From assembly GCF_012913485.1 (NCBI RefSeq), contig NZ_CP051774.1:3906001-3970000 (forward strand): 64,000 nucleotides of DNA, written 5' to 3'. Under the pieces are notes generated by a model. The model was not told the DNA's origin and searched no databases. It saw only the letters and a program-made list of their open reading frames with translations. Positions 44,888 through 57,658 of this stretch are shown in pieces. The DNA is from Luteolibacter luteus (lineage in GTDB: Bacteria > Verrucomicrobiota > Verrucomicrobiia > Verrucomicrobiales > Akkermansiaceae). The translations under genes were made by a program, and so were the position numbers. Numbering within the stretch: position 1 is the stretch's first letter; each line of letters begins with the position of its first letter.

Positions 44888-47800
44888 GAGAGCGCTTCGA
44901 TCAGGCGCTTGCGGTCGACCCTGGCGCACCAGTTGCGGATGCCGGTGACGTTGCCGGTTTTCTCCTCGTAAGTCCGCTCGACGCGGGCCTGAACGACGGT
45001 CTGCGCGTGCTGGATCATCGTGGGCAGGCGGTCTTCCGGGAAGGCCATGACGAGTTGGAGGCCGAAGTTCCGCGCGAGGGCGAGACAGGCATCGATGCGG
45101 TCACCGGAGAGCTTCGAGAAGGCTTCATCCATCACGACGAGGCCGAGGTTCCGGCGCAGGTCTTTCCGGCCAAGGTCATAGACGCGCTGGAAGGCGGCGA
45201 GCATCGCGACGAAGAAGGGTGCCTGGTTTTCGCCGCCGCTCTGTTTCTTCGCGCTCTTGTTGAGGGAGATCGCGGAGCCTTCGCCCTTGCCTGCGGGCGT
45301 GGCCTGGATGTCCCAGTGGTGATAGTAGCGGTAATCGAGCGCTTTCTGGTGGCGCGGGTCTTCCGCGTTCTCGATCGCCAGCATCAATGCCTGTTTCGCT
45401 TTCTCGATGTCTTCCTTGCCGCCTGCGGCGAAGAGTTCGAGGGAGGGATTCAGGCCCTTGTCCACCAGCGTCCAGATGGCGCTGTGGGTGCGGTCGGCGC
45501 GCATGGAGAGTTGATAGCGCATGCCGCCGATGACGTGGTCCATGGCCTTGTTCAGCTCCTTCTTGGTGCGCTCGGCTTCATCGAGCTTCTCCTTGAGAAC
45601 ATCGAGCACCTGGTGCTGGAGGCGATCTTCCCACTGGCGCTGGGCGTCCTCGGCTTCCACGCGGTAGCGCTCGAGCTCGTGCTCTTCCAGCTCGCGGCGG
45701 CGGTTGTCGTAGCGGGTGTTCTCGTCGTCGGCAGGATCGAAGAACTCGGCCGTGTCCGGATGCTTCTCCGCAAGGGCTCGGCGTTCGATGTCCCGGTGAT
45801 CTCGTGCTTTCTCCGAATCGCTGCGGCGGGTGCGGGCGACCTCGCCCACGGCCTCGATGCGCTGCGACCACTTGGCAAACTGTTCGAGAACCGACTCGAT
45901 GTTGCTGGCGATCTCCGTATCGCGGATGTGTGAAACCTTCTCGCGGCTGATCCGACGCTCCTGAAGTGCTGTTTCTTCCTCCTCGGTGGCGCTGGCGATG
46001 GCGTCGAGTTGCTCGCGCTCCTGCTGCTCGAACTTCGAGAGGGAACCTGCCAACCGGCCGATGCGTTCGATCACGCCTTGGAAGGTCTTGTCGAGCACTC
46101 GCAGCTTTTCGACCGTCGCCTCGCGCTCGGGAGTGGCGAGCAGACGGATGGTTTCATCGAGCTGCTGCGACTCTTTCTTGAGTCGTGGCAAGTCGCGCAG
46201 GCCGGAAGTGCCCGCAGGCGGATCGGCTTGATCGAGATTCCACTGCTTGCCGCGATGAAGCCACATCTTCCAATCGTCCCGGGAACGGTTGAGCTTCGTG
46301 AGCTCCTCGCCCACGACTTCGAGTTCTTCTTCGCGGAGCGTTCTCAGGCGGCGGAGTCCTTCCTCGCCGATCGTGAATTCTTTCGATGGTGTGAGGTGGA
46401 GACGGAGCGGTGGGTCTTTCAGCCAACCGTCCTTGGAGAGCGCGCGCGGGTGCTTGTCGAGTTGCTTGGCTTTGTCGACCGCCACGAGATCCCCATAAAG
46501 CTGTTCCAGGTAAGCCTTCGCGGTGCCGTGGCTGGTTTCGAAGAACTCGGCGACACTGCCTTTCTTCGCCTTGCCCGCAGAAACCTCGGATGGATCGACG
46601 AGTGGCTCATCGATGTGGCCCAGCCGCTGGGCTTGGTCCCATGCGGCGGTGAAATCTTCCGGCAGCACGGCTTGGCGGTTCGGGCCAAGCAGGGTTTCCA
46701 AGAGCGGCCACCACGGTTCGGCTTCGGGCTTCACCTCGATCACCCGACCGAGTGCCACTGCCTTCTGTCCGCGTGAGCGCAGCGCATCCAACAGTGGCGA
46801 TGCGGCGGTGCTGCCCTTGTGCACGAGGTCATCGATCTCGCGCTTCAGGCGGGATTCACGGGCTTCCAGTTCCTTGATGCGTTCCTCGATCGGGCGCAGC
46901 TGGTCGTCACCCTCGCTGGCGAGTTCGTGATAGATCCGCGCCATCCGCGTGGCCGCATCGAGTGCGGGTGCTTCGTCGGCTCCCTGCATTTCCTTCAGCC
47001 AGCTGGCGGCACGGTCCGGTTCCTCGATGCCGAGTTCCCCTGCGTGCTTCAGCCACTGCTTCCAGTGCTGGGTGCGGTCGTGAAGATATTGCCGAGCGGT
47101 CTTCGATGCCTCGCGGAGCTGTTCGATCTCCTTCTGCACTTCATCGAAGCGCGAGCGATTCTGCGCGAGGTGGGCGATCTGCGAGTCATTGCCCGCGACG
47201 AGACGGACCGAGGCAAGCTGTTGTTCGAGGTCATTCCTCTCGGTGATGGCGGCGTCGTGATCCGCGCGCTGCTCCTCGTTCTGCTGGCGGAGTTGCTCGA
47301 TCTTCGCTCGTCGTGCTTCGAGAGCCTCCTTCTTTTCCTCGTGGACCAGCGCATCCCGCAAGTGGCCGAAGAGGGCGGCCTCGCGCTTGGTCTCAAGGTA
47401 GGTGGCGTGCTGCTCGCAGATGCGCACCAAACGCTGGTGCTGGTCGTGCATCGTATCGAGCCGGTCTTTCGCGCGACGGTGGGCATCCACGCTGGCGCGC
47501 ACCGCCTTGACATCGGGGAGGCCGGGCTCCAGCAGGTATTCGCGGATGAACTTCTCGAAGCTCTCGACCGGCTGGAAGGCCATCGAGTTCGGGAGCGTCT
47601 TGTTCATCTGGACGCGGTCGAAGCCGAGGTGGTTTCGCGAGGCCATCTCCTCCAGATAGGTCGCCTGACGATCCCAGACATCGCCCTCCAGATCGCGCTT
47701 CACGTGGACGCGGAACTCATCCTCGGAGAGGAAGGAGAGGCCGTCATCCAGCAACTGCGGGGCAAGGAAATCGTCCTTCTGAAGGCGGCCGGGCACACAG

Positions 47801-48201
47801 AACCAGAGTGTGCGAGGCTTTGCTGTGGGGCCTTCGTATTCGATGCGGGCACCCCATGTTTCGTGGCGTGGCTCGGAGCCATCCGAACCGGCAGGCCAGA
47901 CGAACTCGAGCGCGGCCAAGGTCACGCCGCTGGGGCGCAGGAAGCGCTCCTGGCCGTCCTTGCCGACCGTATTGGTGTCGCAAAGGCAGTATCCACGCAG
48001 CGTGCGTCCGCTGCCTGCACCGGCAGCAGCCTTGTTGAAGCGGCTCAGCGATTCGCCGAGCATCACGAACTGCAGCAGGTCGAGGAGGGCGCTCTTTCCC
48101 GAGCCATTGGCACCGGTGATAAGCGTCAGGCCGGAGACATCGATGAAGTCCCGGTAACCGTACCAATTGATGGCGATGATGCGGCTGAGGTGAACGCGCA
48201 T
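44884..48201 (-). CDS. jetC: Wadjet SMC ATPase JetC (MukB/MksB-like)
   Basis: The 1105-residue SMC-like ATPase contains Walker A GANGSGKS at residues 30-37, long charged coiled-coil arms (about 210-480 and 640-930) flanking a hinge region, the signature QSGGENQ near 987, and Walker B LVVMDEAF at 1021-1028. Wadjet JetC dimers extrude DNA loops and sense small circular DNA. ATG 48201 is chosen; the frame extends three codons upstream to a TTG. Its stop overlaps jetD by four bases. Confidence 0.95.
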   Translation of the reverse strand: MRVHLSRIIAINWYGYRDFIDVSGLTLITGANGSGKSALLDLLQFVMLGESLSRFNKAAAGAGSGRTLRGYCLCDTNTVGKDGQERFLRPSGVTLAALEFVWPAGSDGSEPRHETWGARIEYEGPTAKPRTLWFCVPGRLQKDDFLAPQLLDDGLSFLSEDEFRVHVKRDLEGDVWDRQATYLEEMASRNHLGFDRVQMNKTLPNSMAFQPVESFEKFIREYLLEPGLPDVKAVRASVDAHRRAKDRLDTMHDQHQRLVRICEQHATYLETKREAALFGHLRDALVHEEKKEALEARRAKIEQLRQQNEEQRADHDAAITERNDLEQQLASVRLVAGNDSQIAHLAQNRSRFDEVQKEIEQLREASKTARQYLHDRTQHWKQWLKHAGELGIEEPDRAASWLKEMQGADEAPALDAATRMARIYHELASEGDDQLRPIEERIKELEARESRLKREIDDLVHKGSTAASPLLDALRSRGQKAVALGRVIEVKPEAEPWWPLLETLLGPNRQAVLPEDFTAAWDQAQRLGHIDEPLVDPSEVSAGKAKKGSVAEFFETSHGTAKAYLEQLYGDLVAVDKAKQLDKHPRALSKDGWLKDPPLRLHLTPSKEFTIGEEGLRRLRTLREEELEVVGEELTKLNRSRDDWKMWLHRGKQWNLDQADPPAGTSGLRDLPRLKKESQQLDETIRLLATPEREATVEKLRVLDKTFQGVIERIGRLAGSLSKFEQQEREQLDAIASATEEEETALQERRISREKVSHIRDTEIASNIESVLEQFAKWSQRIEAVGEVARTRRSDSEKARDHRDIERRALAEKHPDTAEFFDPADDENTRYDNRRRELEEHELERYRVEAEDAQRQWEDRLQHQVLDVLKEKLDEAERTKKELNKAMDHVIGGMRYQLSMRADRTHSAIWTLVDKGLNPSLELFAAGGKEDIEKAKQALMLAIENAEDPRHQKALDYRYYHHWDIQATPAGKGEGSAISLNKSAKKQSGGENQAPFFVAMLAAFQRVYDLGRKDLRRNLGLVVMDEAFSKLSGDRIDACLALARNFGLQLVMAFPEDRLPTMIQHAQTVVQARVERTYEEKTGNVTGIRNWCARVDRKRLIEALS

Positions 48202-48216
48202 GGATAACAAAATGGC

Positions 48217-48846
48217 TTAAGCGGGAGTCTCGGCGGGGGCGGGCTGATAAAGCGCGACGCGGGCGTTCCAAGCTTCGATGGAATCGAAAGGGATCGTCCG
48301 CGCGAGGCTGGGCAGGATCTCGATCAGCATTTCGCCTACCGGCGCATTCGGATCGGTCTTATGCGTGCGGATCAGGCGATGCCGCTTCATGCGTGCCAGC
48401 AATTGCTCGAGGTGAGTCTTTTCAGGCGGCTCGATGTTCTCGAAGGTTGCCTTAAAGCGCTGCCAGAGGTCGTCGACGGTGATGACCACCGCTTGGGCGG
48501 CCTGGGTGTTCCGGTGGTCATCCCAGGTGCGCCAGAGTACGAGAAGGAGAAGCGTCTCGTCCTTCGTGAACTGTGCAAGCAGGAGGCAGGCTTCCGGGCG
48601 TGGGCGTGCCTGAAGCAGGTAGAAATCGTCATCCACGATGAGCTCCAGGCCGAGTGGTGCGAGGTAATCCGTGATGTGATTCTGGTAATGATCCCGCGCG
48701 AGGAGGAACAGGTCCCTGCCGCTGCCCTCCGTGCCAAGCAAGGTGCCCCGGCTCAAGAGCTCGGCGAGGATCTCGCGCATCGGTGCCCGGTCGGAATCGG
48801 GAACATCCGGCCAGAAGCGTGGCCAATGGGGATCGTGATCGTTCAT
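48217..48846 (-). CDS. jetB: Wadjet subunit JetB (MukE/MksE-like)
   Basis: The 209-residue protein matches JetB (DUF4194), the MukE-like winged-helix protein that links JetA to the SMC heads. Visible features are helical segments REILAELLSRGTLLGTE, TWDDHRNTQAAQAVVITVDD and HLEQLLARMKRHRLIRTH. ATG 48846 overlaps the jetA stop as ATGA. Fifteen bases separate its stop from jetC. Confidence 0.92.
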   Translation of the reverse strand: MNDHDPHWPRFWPDVPDSDRAPMREILAELLSRGTLLGTEGSGRDLFLLARDHYQNHITDYLAPLGLELIVDDDFYLLQARPRPEACLLLAQFTKDETLLLLVLWRTWDDHRNTQAAQAVVITVDDLWQRFKATFENIEPPEKTHLEQLLARMKRHRLIRTHKTDPNAPVGEMLIEILPSLARTIPFDSIEAWNARVALYQPAPAETPA

Positions 48847-50321
48847 GCTTGGCGGGTGATGGTGAAGCGCTCGATGTTCCAGCCGCACTGTTCGTCCTGA
48901 GGGATCGTGTCCGGCTCCATGCCTTGTTCACGGCGCGGGCCATCCACGGTCCAACGCACCACGCGGCCATCTGCCATGGTAGCGTGGTCATAGGCGGCGG
49001 TGGCGAGGAGATCGAGGAGATCATCGATCGACGCTGATTCGACAGTGTCCGTTCCTGCCACAGCGGCGACCTCATCCATGAGCCGGGCAACCAGACGGGC
49101 TGCCCGCTGCGGTGTGAGCGCCAGACGCTGGCGTTCGCGAAGGGCTGCGAGGGTGTCTTCCTCGTCATCCGCCGCATCGTCATCAAGATCGAAGGAGAGA
49201 TCGGCGGCAGCGCGAAGGCGGCGGACCCGTGCCAAGGACTCGACGCCGTAGAAGCAGCGCATCTCCGGAACCAAGGGTGCGAAATCAGGTGCTGCATCCC
49301 GCATTGAGCCGAGCTTCGCGCCCATGTGAGCCGCATTGATCGCATCGCAATACGACTTCACGATTTCAGGACGGCGGCCGCGCAGCTCGGTTTGGTAATT
49401 GTAGCGCTGCTGGGAAAGGCGGTTGAAGCCTGCCATGCGGGCATCGATGGCATCGGCGACGAGGCGGATCGATGCGAGGCGCCGCTCGAGATCGCGCAAC
49501 GCCCTTTCGGCCCGCAGGTAGGACTCCTCGGATGACCAGCCGTAGTGGGTGGAAAGCCCCTCGGCCAGACGCTCCTTCACCATTGGCTGGTCGCGCAGGT
49601 CGGCCACCTTGGTGCGGGCTGCTTGCAGGCGAGGTAGCAGGCCGTTTCTACGAAGGGCATCGTAGCAGACCATGTGCTGGCCCGAGCCGAACTCCGCATA
49701 GAGCAAGCGCAGCGTCTCCGCGGGAGATTCACTGGCCCGCTGGCGCTGGTCGAAGACCGAGATCAGCTTTTCGACGCCATGAAGCTGGATCACCGCGTTC
49801 TCGAGCCGGCTGTTCAAGTCGGTCACCGTCGCGCGGAGCTCATCCGGCGTGCGGGTGCGAGGTTCGAGCGACTCGGGGCGCTCCAAGGTTTCGCAGACGC
49901 CGCGCACGGTATCCGCGAAGGTGGTGAGCTCCGCGATTTCATCTTCCGCCAGCTCGCGCAGCAGGCGCAGCAGCGGACGGAGTCCGGGCGAAACGAGGGC
50001 CCAGCGTTCGTGCAGGCCAAGCTGCTGGTCTTCGAGCCAGCCGGCATCGCAGAGGCGATTGAAAATCTGTCCCGCCTTTTGTCGCGCATCCCTCAGGGAG
50101 CCGCCTTCGTCATCGGCGAGCTGGATGTCGGGATGCGAGGAGAGGGTGTCGCGGACGAGGGCAACGGCCTCCGCTTGCTGGATCCGGCCCGCATCGCCAG
50201 CGGCATCTGCGATCTGGTCCGCGCAGTCGATATAGAGCGCCGCCGAGGGCCGCGAAAGCGGCCGGAAGAAGTCCCGCGAGACGGAACCAAGGAGACGGTG
50301 GCTGAGTGAATCGAGCGGCAT
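48843..50321 (-). CDS. jetA: Wadjet kleisin subunit JetA (MukF/MksF-like)
   Basis: The 492-residue protein matches JetA (DUF3375), the kleisin of type I Wadjet. It has N-terminal winged-helix segments (AVALVRDTLSSHPDIQLADD, FNRLCDAGWLEDQQLGLHER), a helical middle (residues 150-330) and a C-terminal head-binding part. It is the first gene of the operon. ATG 50321 is chosen because the frame beyond it is not conserved-looking. The length is normal for JetA. Confidence 0.93.
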   Translation of the reverse strand: MPLDSLSHRLLGSVSRDFFRPLSRPSAALYIDCADQIADAAGDAGRIQQAEAVALVRDTLSSHPDIQLADDEGGSLRDARQKAGQIFNRLCDAGWLEDQQLGLHERWALVSPGLRPLLRLLRELAEDEIAELTTFADTVRGVCETLERPESLEPRTRTPDELRATVTDLNSRLENAVIQLHGVEKLISVFDQRQRASESPAETLRLLYAEFGSGQHMVCYDALRRNGLLPRLQAARTKVADLRDQPMVKERLAEGLSTHYGWSSEESYLRAERALRDLERRLASIRLVADAIDARMAGFNRLSQQRYNYQTELRGRRPEIVKSYCDAINAAHMGAKLGSMRDAAPDFAPLVPEMRCFYGVESLARVRRLRAAADLSFDLDDDAADDEEDTLAALRERQRLALTPQRAARLVARLMDEVAAVAGTDTVESASIDDLLDLLATAAYDHATMADGRVVRWTVDGPRREQGMEPDTIPQDEQCGWNIERFTITRQA

Positions 50322-50398
50322 GCGGCAGGGCGGGGGGCGGTAGCCTAGCCCTCCCGTGCCGCGTGCCAAGTCTTCAAGAGTTCGATCCGCGGTTGAGG

Positions 50399-50416
50399 GG
50401 AAATGTGCTTATTTCC
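50399..50416. promoter_or_regulatory. Inverted repeat upstream of jetA
   Basis: GGAAAT and ATTTCC are inverted around GTGCTT, 78-95 bases upstream of the jetA start, in an AT-richer stretch. It is a candidate operator or promoter-proximal element of the Wadjet operon. Confidence 0.35.
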
Positions 50417-50461
50417 AATAGTTTGCAGATCTGGCTAACTGCCGCTGCCCAATCGGGCCCT

Positions 50462-50488
50462 CTCCTGCCACGCCGAAAGTGGCAGGAG
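50462..50488 (-). terminator. Strong hairpin after the ThuA-like gene
   Basis: CTCCTGCCAC and GTGGCAGGAG pair perfectly around GCCGAAA, 22 bases after the ThuA-like stop. There is no T tract on the minus strand, so it may need a protein factor or only stabilise the mRNA end. It separates that gene from the Wadjet operon. Confidence 0.55.
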
Positions 50489-50509
50489 CGTAATCGGGGC
50501 CGAGGAGGA

Positions 50510-51436
50510 CTACTTTTTGTCCAGATTCGCCTTCATTTCATCTTCCGTCGGGGTTTTCGACGCCACTCCCTTGGCCGGAACCTCGACATTGGCGATCCAC
50601 GCGATGGCGTTCAACACGATGCCGCGGTGGTCGTCATGCTGCCAGTTCTTGTGGAAATGCCCTCCGGTGAAGCCGAAGGCGCGGCCCTTGCCGAACTCCG
50701 GAGTGCGCTCGTAGGCCCACATCACGTGCTGGGGTTCCTTGCGCTCCAGCACTGCGGCACGAACTTCCGGATTCCCCTCATGGGCACCGTCCGGACGACT
50801 GAGGGAGTCCTTCGGCGGCAGGTCGGTGAGGATGGGGGTTACGCCCTTCATCTTGTCTTGGAAACGCATGTGGTAGTACCACTCGTCCCGGATCTTGAAG
50901 TTATCGATACCGCGGCTGATCTCGTGCTTGGCGGGCTTGAAATTTCCATCCCAGTGCGGGTTCACGGACCAATCGGTCTCGAAGTAGCCGCCGATCAGGT
51001 CGAGGAAGGTCTGGCCGCCTTCGCCCTTGGGCACTTCCACAGCATAATGGATACAGCCGATGCCGGCGCCCGTGTTCGCGATTTCCTTCAGCTTGGCGAG
51101 ATGCTGCATGGCCGGGTGACCCCCGCCGCCATCCGCATACATCACCACTGCGGCCGCTCCATCGAAGACGCTCTCGTCCTGCGGCCAGCCATCGGTGACG
51201 ACCACGGCCTCCACTGGCAGGCCGCTCTTGTTGATCTGGTCAGCCAGCAGCATGCAGCCGGCGCGGTGCTCATGCTCACCCGGGCCATGGCTGGCGCGAC
51301 CGGCCACGAAAACGATCTTCTTCTTTGCCGTTTCGCCAGCCTTGGCGGGCTCGCCGGGGCTTTGGGTCATGAAGGCGATGGAGGCGGCTCCTGCGCAGGC
51401 AAGCGCCAGGACCAGGGAACGAGAGGTTTTTTGCAT
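50510..51436 (-). CDS. Exported ThuA-like domain protein
   Basis: The 308-residue product has a signal peptide (LVLALACAGAASIAFM) and a ThuA-like class I glutamine-amidotransferase fold (KIVFVAGRASHGPGEHEH, GAGIGCIHYAVEVP, WYYHMRF, GRAFGFTGGHFHKNW). ThuA-like proteins are linked to trehalose or sugar metabolism, and many secreted Planctomycetes/Verrucomicrobia homologues accompany glycoside degradation; the reaction is unclear. ATG 51436 starts the signal peptide. Confidence 0.85.
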   Translation of the reverse strand: MQKTSRSLVLALACAGAASIAFMTQSPGEPAKAGETAKKKIVFVAGRASHGPGEHEHRAGCMLLADQINKSGLPVEAVVVTDGWPQDESVFDGAAAVVMYADGGGGHPAMQHLAKLKEIANTGAGIGCIHYAVEVPKGEGGQTFLDLIGGYFETDWSVNPHWDGNFKPAKHEISRGIDNFKIRDEWYYHMRFQDKMKGVTPILTDLPPKDSLSRPDGAHEGNPEVRAAVLERKEPQHVMWAYERTPEFGKGRAFGFTGGHFHKNWQHDDHRGIVLNAIAWIANVEVPAKGVASKTPTEDEMKANLDKK

Positions 51437-51494
51437 ATCGTGAATATCGGTCGGCTCATCGATACACGGCCAAGCGGCTCCGGATTTCAAGGTT

Positions 51495-52004
51495 TCACTC
51501 GGTAGGCATGCCCGCTTCCTTCCAAGTCGCGTAGCCGCCTTCGAGAATCGAGATATCGTGGCCGCGCGCGACCAGCTTCTCCGCCACGGCCCGGGCGTCC
51601 GGGCAGGCGAGGTCGGTGCAATAGATCACCACGGTTTTTCCGGAGGTCTTTGCCTCGCGGATCTGGGGTTCGTGGTCGGAAAGGTGTTTTTCGAAGTCGC
51701 CCCGCGGCCAAGAGATGGCACCCGGGATCTTGCCGAAGGCAGAGACAAAGCCGGGGCGGGCGTCAAAAACGAGAACGCTGCCGGATTGCTGCTTCGGGAA
51801 GAAGGTTTCGAGCGGCATAACCGTCAGCTTGCCGGTTTTCGGGGCGGGAGCGGAAGCCGGAGTGGTTGGCTTTGCAGCCACTGCCGCCGCAGGTTTGGGC
51901 TTATTGGGCGGAGCGGGAGTGCTGGGGGGAACGGGGGAGATCTGTTCCTGGCAGGAGCAGATCAAGAGACCGCAGGATGCGGCGAGGAATATGGTAGGCC
52001 TCAC
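51495..52004 (-). CDS. Rhodanese-domain lipoprotein
   Basis: The 169-residue product has a lipoprotein signal ending in LLICSC, then a Pro/Ala-rich linker and a rhodanese domain (VLVFDARPGFVSAFGKIPGA, VVIYCTDLACPDARAVAEKL). The likely sulfur-carrying Cys is in YCTDLAC. Rhodaneses transfer sulfane sulfur or bind small ligands. The start is GTG 52004, because the upstream frame (to TTG 52067) lacks a better signal. Confidence 0.75.
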   Translation of the reverse strand: MRPTIFLAASCGLLICSCQEQISPVPPSTPAPPNKPKPAAAVAAKPTTPASAPAPKTGKLTVMPLETFFPKQQSGSVLVFDARPGFVSAFGKIPGAISWPRGDFEKHLSDHEPQIREAKTSGKTVVIYCTDLACPDARAVAEKLVARGHDISILEGGYATWKEAGMPTE

Positions 52005-52065
52005 GAGTGGAGTTTCAGCGTGAGAGGGCCGGATGCGCAAAAGGAATGTCTGGTCCGGATGGAGC

Positions 52066-52098
52066 AAAAAAAGCCGGACGGTTTCCCGTCCGGCTTTT
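52066..52098 (-). terminator. Rho-independent terminator after groEL
   Basis: A 13-pair stem (AAAAGCCGGACGG with CCGTCCGGCTTTT, loop TTTC on plus) lies 42 bases after the groEL stop. The minus strand runs into a T7 tract (A at 52066-52072). Confidence 0.9.
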
Positions 52099-52140
52099 GA
52101 ATTTGGCTGAAGCTATCTGCGGCGTGGGCCGCGGGGCTTC

Positions 52141-54088
<1,948 letters not shown>

Positions 54089-54193
54089 GTGGTATGGTTG
54101 GTTTGGTTTGCGTTGTTGGTTGAGAAACCGTGCTTCCTTGGGAGAGCGCGGAAAGTTGTTTCTGGATCTCGAAGCCGGGGAAACGGATTCGAA

Positions 54194-54203
54194 GAGACGT
54201 CTC
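54194..54203. promoter_or_regulatory. Palindrome upstream of groES
   Basis: GAGACGTCTC is a perfect 10-base palindrome 106-115 bases upstream of groES. The usual CIRCE element was not found. An approximate promoter (TTGACC on the minus strand at about 54209-54214, with no good -10) is nearby. Otherwise nothing is recognised in 54089-54293. Confidence 0.3.
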
Positions 54204-54293
54204 AAATGAAGGTCAAATTTCTGATCGAGACGCCGGATGGTGAAATTTCTGGATTTGTAAGTGGCGGGATTCCGTTGGCTGCGAATCCAACCC

Positions 54294-54797
54294 TTAGAAC
54301 GAAGTGATCCGTTGGTATGACTTCGCGTTCTGCATGGTAATTTCCACCAGCTCTGCAAGGGAGCGGATGGAGGTCTCCGTGGCGATTTTCTGGAAGTGCG
54401 GCCCGAGCAAGCCGAACACCTGCATCTCGATGATGTCGTCCAAGTCCACCTTTTCGCCTTCCGCGATCGCGTCCCGGATCTCTTCGCACAACGCAAGGCG
54501 CTGGCTGGAGAATTTGGCCCGGAGTGCCGACTTGGCGACGGACACCAGCCGGCGGGCTTCGGTCACGGCTTCCCGGAGCGGAATGCCAGGTCCGCCGTAG
54601 AGCGATTGGTCAACGATGCGCTGGGCGATCCAAGGAGTCTCGTCGGGGAAAACGACGAGATACTCCCGGACCATGGAATTGCCCTGATAGCCTTCACCTT
54701 CGTGCTGGCAGGCTCCGATCAGGAGGGCGTGGCCACCGAGGTGGTCGATCCATCCCGTGCGGAAGCATACGGCTGCCGAATCATTGAGGTCGCTCAT
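54294..54797 (-). CDS. Hypothetical protein between dnaK and groES
   Basis: The 167-residue protein is soluble, mixed alpha/beta at its N-terminus ([31 protein letters not shown]) and helical towards the C-terminus ([39 protein letters not shown]). No family is recognised. It lies 51 bases after dnaK on the same strand and may belong to the chaperone operon. Confidence 0.72.
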   Translation of the reverse strand: MSDLNDSAAVCFRTGWIDHLGGHALLIGACQHEGEGYQGNSMVREYLVVFPDETPWIAQRIVDQSLYGGPGIPLREAVTEARRLVSVAKSALRAKFSSQRLALCEEIRDAIAEGEKVDLDDIIEMQVFGLLGPHFQKIATETSIRSLAELVEITMQNAKSYQRITSF

Positions 54798-54848
54798 GGT
54801 TGTCGTGGCGCGGGGTGAAGGCTGAAGCGGCTAGATGAAACGGCGCGT

Positions 54849-56831
<1,983 letters not shown>

Positions 56832-56853
56832 CTAATTCTATGCCCCGCCTTTC

Positions 56854-56868
56854 GCATCCCATGTGCCA
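56854..56868 (-). promoter_or_regulatory. Sigma-54-like promoter match upstream of dnaK
   Basis: TGGCAC-ATGGG-ATGC on the minus strand matches the -24/-12 pattern TGGCAC-N5-TTGC except one base. A TAGAAT -10-like hexamer lies at 56835-56840, without a matching -35. Either could start dnaK transcription; both are weak. Confidence 0.25.
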
Positions 56869-56955
56869 GTGGTCGGGAAAGTGCCTTGTTCATCTGAAAA
56901 TGAACACGATACGGCTTTGTCATGCGCCTCCCGGTGCCGAGTGGCGGGCTGTGAT

Positions 56956-57014
56956 TGCGACAAAACGTCGCGACTGGCTGCGACAGCTTGGCGCCACTTT
57001 GTCGCAGTGCGACA
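56956..57014. repeat. Cluster of TGCGACA motifs upstream of dnaK
   Basis: TGCGACA occurs at 56956, 56979 and 57008 on the plus strand, and inverted (TGTCGCA) at 57000. A related GTCGCGAC palindrome lies at 56967. Spacings are 8-23 bases. The cluster sits about 170-230 bases upstream of the dnaK start and could be a multi-site operator. Confidence 0.45.
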
Positions 57015-57031
57015 TGGCCCCGAGAGCCATC

Positions 57032-57658
57032 TTATCTGCTGGTGGCTAGCCGGATTCCCAGCCCGACGAAAAGCGCTCCGGCAGCGCGATTCAGCATTTC
57101 GGAGACCGTAGAGCTTCCCCGGAGACGGTCTCCGATCAAGGACGCGAACCACACCAGACAGAGACACCAGACCGTGCCGACCGCGATAAAGGAGAAGCCC
57201 AGAGCCACAAAGGCGGCGAATTTGTTCGGGCTATCGGCCGCGATGAACTGGGGCACGAAAGCGAGGTAGAATAGAGCGACCTTCGGATTGAGAAGATTTG
57301 TAAGGAAACCCTGCCGGTAAATCGCGTGAAAACTGGAGCTGGAAAAGGTCTCCGGGATTGCCGCCTTCGAGTTCTTGCTAAAGAGCATCCGGATCCCGAG
57401 GTAAACCAGATAGGCTGCACCGGCCAACTTTACGAAAAGGAAAGCCGAGGCGGAGGCTGCCAAAACCGCGGAGAGGCCGAAGGCTGCGGCAAAGGTATGA
57501 ACGACCGCGCCGGTGGCGATCCCGAGCAGGGAAGCCAAGCCGGCGCCGCGGCCTTGGGCGATGCTTCTCCCTAGAATGTAGAGGGTATCCGGTCCCGGAG
57601 TCAGGGTCAGGACGATGCAGGCCCCGATGAAGACCCCGAAGTCGTGAATGCCGAACAT
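57032..57658 (-). CDS. LysE/RhtB-family amino-acid exporter
   Basis: The 208-residue inner-membrane protein has six hydrophobic helices and the family motif LTPGPDTLYILGRS near residue 25, with GFLTNLLNPKVALFYLAFVP in the second half. RhtB-type exporters remove amino acids or homoserine lactones. ATG 57658 starts MFGIHDFGVFIGACI. The substrate is unknown. Confidence 0.9.
   Translation of the reverse strand: MFGIHDFGVFIGACIVLTLTPGPDTLYILGRSIAQGRGAGLASLLGIATGAVVHTFAAAFGLSAVLAASASAFLFVKLAGAAYLVYLGIRMLFSKNSKAAIPETFSSSSFHAIYRQGFLTNLLNPKVALFYLAFVPQFIAADSPNKFAAFVALGFSFIAVGTVWCLCLVWFASLIGDRLRGSSTVSEMLNRAAGALFVGLGIRLATSR

Noticed and set aside
46819-48207. 462-codon plus-strand open frame opposite jetC
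   Set aside because: It is the shadow of the JetC coiled coil; its Leu/Val-rich translation reflects antisense Glu/Lys codons.
43613-50321. Interpretation as chromosomal MukBEF condensin
   Set aside because: The gene order, the DUF3375/DUF4194 subunits and the extra Toprim nuclease fit Wadjet (MksBEFG), not MukBEF.
54089-54293. CIRCE heat-shock operator upstream of groES
   Set aside because: No TTAGCACTC-N9-GAGTGCTAA or close variant was found; only an unrelated palindrome is present.
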